Shown here: positions 51,161 through 52,857 of the stretch, piece by piece
How the letters are laid out: every line of letters begins with the position of its first letter
How positions within the stretch are numbered: position 1 is the stretch's first letter
The notes under the pieces: generated by a model
The model's input: the letters and a program-made list of their open reading frames with translations, nothing else
Database searches by the model: none
Told to the model about the DNA's origin: nothing
Source: Alistipes sp.
Lineage (GTDB): Bacteria > Bacteroidota > Bacteroidia > Bacteroidales > Rikenellaceae
Reading direction: 5' to 3'
DNA: 52,857 bases
Assembly: GCA_017631285.1 (NCBI GenBank)
Contig: JAGBTO010000105.1
Span: 1 to 52,857 of the forward strand
Translations under genes and position numbers: made by a program

Positions 51161-51457
51161 GTACTTGCATATAAAAAAAATAATTCCTATATTTCGCAAC
51201 GTAAACTCTACCAAAACTGCTTTAACCACCCCTAAAAGGGAGGTCTTTCGTGGCGTAACACGCTAATCGACAATAAGTTGCAGTAAGGGAGAAATGCTAT
51301 ACGTGGCGAGTATACCAATAGGCGTACTAATGCCCGAAATGGCTATATGTGGGGTTTGCCTACGAAAAAAAGTGATTTTTTTTGTGAGAAATTTTTAACG
51401 ACATAAAACTATAAACAAAAAGTAACAAAACACTAATTAAAATTTATTAAAACAGTT
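51161..51457. other. Non-coding stretch before exbB
   Basis: In these 297 bp I see no gene. A small hairpin CCCCT-AAA-AGGG lies near 51227-51240 without a T run, and AT-rich sequence precedes exbB. No promoter of clear consensus was found. Confidence 0.5.
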
Positions 51458-52177
51458 ATGAAAAAAAATCTTATGTTTTTGGCAGTTGCCGTACTTGGCA
51501 CTGTAAGCGCCTTCGCACAGGGTGCTGAGACTGAGCTCGCAGGTGAGACAATGCACCAGATCTTGATGCAGAAGTTCCTCGAGGGTGGTTGGGGCTGGAT
51601 GATGCCCGTGTTGATTTGTTTGGTAATCGGTTTGGCAGTTGCTATCGAGCGTATGCTTTTCTTGGCATTCTCTAACATCAACACTAAGAAGTTCATCGCT
51701 AAGTTCGAGGAGACTTTGAACAACAACGGCGTTGAGGCTGCTAAGGATCTTTGCCGCAACACTCGCGGTCCCGTTGCTTCTATCTACTATCAGGGTCTCG
51801 ATCGTATGGATCAGGGTATGGACGCTGTAGAGAAGGCAGTTGTTTCTTACGGTTCAGTTCAGACTGGCCAGTTGGAGTCAGGTCTTTCTTGGATTGGTTT
51901 GTTCATCGCTCTTTCTCCTATGTTGGGTTTCATGGGTACCGTTGTTGGTATGATCGGTGCGTTCGACCAGATTCAGGCTGCTGGTGATATTTCTCCTACT
52001 ATCGTAGCAGGTGGTATTAAGGTGGCTTTGTTGACTACTTTGATGGGTCTTATCGCTGCGGTTGTTCTCCAGTTGTTCTACAACTACATCGTATCTAAGA
52101 TTGACGCGTTGGTTAACACAATGGAGGATGCTTCTATCACTTTGGTAGACATCATGACTGCTTACGCAAAGAAATAA
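51458..52177 (+). CDS. exbB: ExbB/TolQ proton channel subunit
   Basis: This is a 239-residue MotA/TolQ/ExbB protein. After a hydrophobic N-terminus it has one helix at about 46-68 and the conserved two-helix domain (about 130-225) with GLFIALSPMLGFMGTVVGMIGAF and GIKVALLTTLMGLIAAVVLQ. It powers TonB-dependent uptake together with ExbD. Codon use is strongly biased to GGT, GCT and similar, unlike its neighbours, which points to high expression. Confidence 0.95.
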   Translation: MKKNLMFLAVAVLGTVSAFAQGAETELAGETMHQILMQKFLEGGWGWMMPVLICLVIGLAVAIERMLFLAFSNINTKKFIAKFEETLNNNGVEAAKDLCRNTRGPVASIYYQGLDRMDQGMDAVEKAVVSYGSVQTGQLESGLSWIGLFIALSPMLGFMGTVVGMIGAFDQIQAAGDISPTIVAGGIKVALLTTLMGLIAAVVLQLFYNYIVSKIDALVNTMEDASITLVDIMTAYAKK

Positions 52178-52204
52178 TTAAGACCTTAAAAAGATTTAGA
52201 CACA

Positions 52205-52642
52205 ATGGGAAAATTGATTAAATATCTGTCACCCATCCTGATTGCTGTAACTTTGGCATTGGTCTTCTGGTCAGTATTCACTACTCCCGAAGTACCGACC
52301 GTAGAGAACGCAACCGCAGTAGGTAGCATGCTCATGTGGGGCTATGCTATCTTCGCAGTGGCTCTCGTTATCGCCATCATTGCTGCGATCTCGGATTTGA
52401 TCCAGAAGCCTACTGGTATCAAGGGTACTATTTTTGCTGGTGTAGCAGTAGTTGCTATTATCGCAGGTGCTTACTTCATCGCTAACGGTCACGACTACCA
52501 GATTGTAGACCTCGGTAATCAGGGTTATTTCGAGCGTGATGACACTGTTATCTCTGACGCAAGTATCTTGGTTGCTTATGTAGCAGGTGCTGGCGCAATT
52601 ATTTCAGCTATCTATTCAGCAATTTCTGACGCATTAAAATAA
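52205..52642 (+). CDS. Small membrane protein between exbB and exbD
   Basis: This is a 145-residue protein with four predicted helices (about 10-28, 42-64, 72-92, 122-142). I cannot name a family, but a hypothetical membrane gene at this place is regular in Bacteroidales exb clusters. It probably assembles with the ExbBD motor. It is followed by a strong AAGGAGG ribosome-binding site for exbD. Confidence 0.8.
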   Translation: MGKLIKYLSPILIAVTLALVFWSVFTTPEVPTVENATAVGSMLMWGYAIFAVALVIAIIAAISDLIQKPTGIKGTIFAGVAVVAIIAGAYFIANGHDYQIVDLGNQGYFERDDTVISDASILVAYVAGAGAIISAIYSAISDALK

Positions 52643-52654
52643 GGAGGTAGTATA

Positions 52655-52857
52655 ATGGGAAATAGAAAAACACCGGAAGTTCGCGCCGACTCTCAGGCCG
52701 ATATCGCTTTCTTGTTGCTTATATTCTTCCTCGTTGCTACTACAATGAACTCTGACAAGGGTCTGTCACGCGTGCTTCCGCCGCTGCCACCCGAGGATGT
52801 TAAGGTTGAGGATCAGAAGATCAAGGACCGTAACGTATTGTTGGTATTCGTTAATGC
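52655..52857 (+). CDS. exbD: ExbD/TolR biopolymer transport protein, cut by window end
   Basis: Sixty-seven codons are visible. The sequence starts MGNRKTPEVRADSQADIAFL and continues into the single transmembrane helix with the proton-path aspartate (ADIAFLLLIFFLVATT). This is typical for ExbD/TolR. The start is supported by AAGGAGG at 52641-52647. The periplasmic domain continues outside the window. Confidence 0.93.
   Translation, partial: MGNRKTPEVRADSQADIAFLLLIFFLVATTMNSDKGLSRVLPPLPPEDVKVEDQKIKDRNVLLVFVN

Overview
The window looks like chromosomal DNA of a gut Bacteroidales species, probably Alistipes or another Rikenellaceae. The evidence is the Bacteroidetes promoter form (TTG, 19-20 bp, TAnnTTTG) in front of many genes, a fimbrillin/DUF5119/DUF3575 surface operon, a murT-murK-murQ type MurNAc operon and an exbB/hypothetical/exbD cluster. 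The genus is inference.

Positions 1-17384 hold two tandem tRNA-Gly(GCC) genes, the first cut by the window edge, and a genomic island of about 17.3 kb in the 3' end of the second one. A 28-bp copy of the tRNA 3' end (124-151) recurs at 17357-17384. The tRNA's probable original terminator now lies beyond that far copy, and the island supplies a new one. The island has an IntDOT-like tyrosine integrase, a Rad52-like annealing protein, a winged-helix replication-type protein, a nuclease-less NUMOD3 protein and four iteron-like repeats next to AT-rich DNA. Its cargo is defensive: an ATPase plus probable PD-(D/E)XK nuclease pair, and a type I restriction-modification operon with three extra genes inside it (HEPN-like, membrane/coiled-coil, PIN_8). 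A block of small plus-strand genes follows. No relaxase or capsid genes were seen, so a plasmid-like or satellite-like integrated replicon is the best reading.

17385-25519 is a mixed accessory stretch: a small winged-helix-like gene with an SDR dehydrogenase, a frameshifted SF1 helicase with a C-terminal DUF2726 nuclease-like domain, a 27-codon remnant of a zinc alcohol dehydrogenase, an AlkD-like repair protein, a LemA-like pair and an EamA transporter.

25886-34192 is a minus-strand fimbrial operon: DUF3575/BACON protein, DUF5119 lipoprotein and two tandem fimbrillin-like lipoproteins. The two fimbrillin genes share a duplicated 3' hairpin block that suggests tail exchange. Upstream are a nine-C tract and a 19-bp palindrome.

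34752-41008 is the most suggestive cluster for an undescribed system: an AAA+ protein with three CbbX-like modules (the third with a broken Walker B), a NYN RNase-like protein, a membrane TIR protein with a different base composition, and a histidine phosphatase, all on one strand with short gaps.

41020-52857 is mostly core: MurNAc uptake, phosphorylation and etherase genes (murT/K/Q type), umuC/umuD, a TauE/SafE exporter, tRNA-Cys, dprA, an M50-like membrane protease, tatD, ansA, and exbB / small membrane protein / exbD, with exbD cut by the window end.
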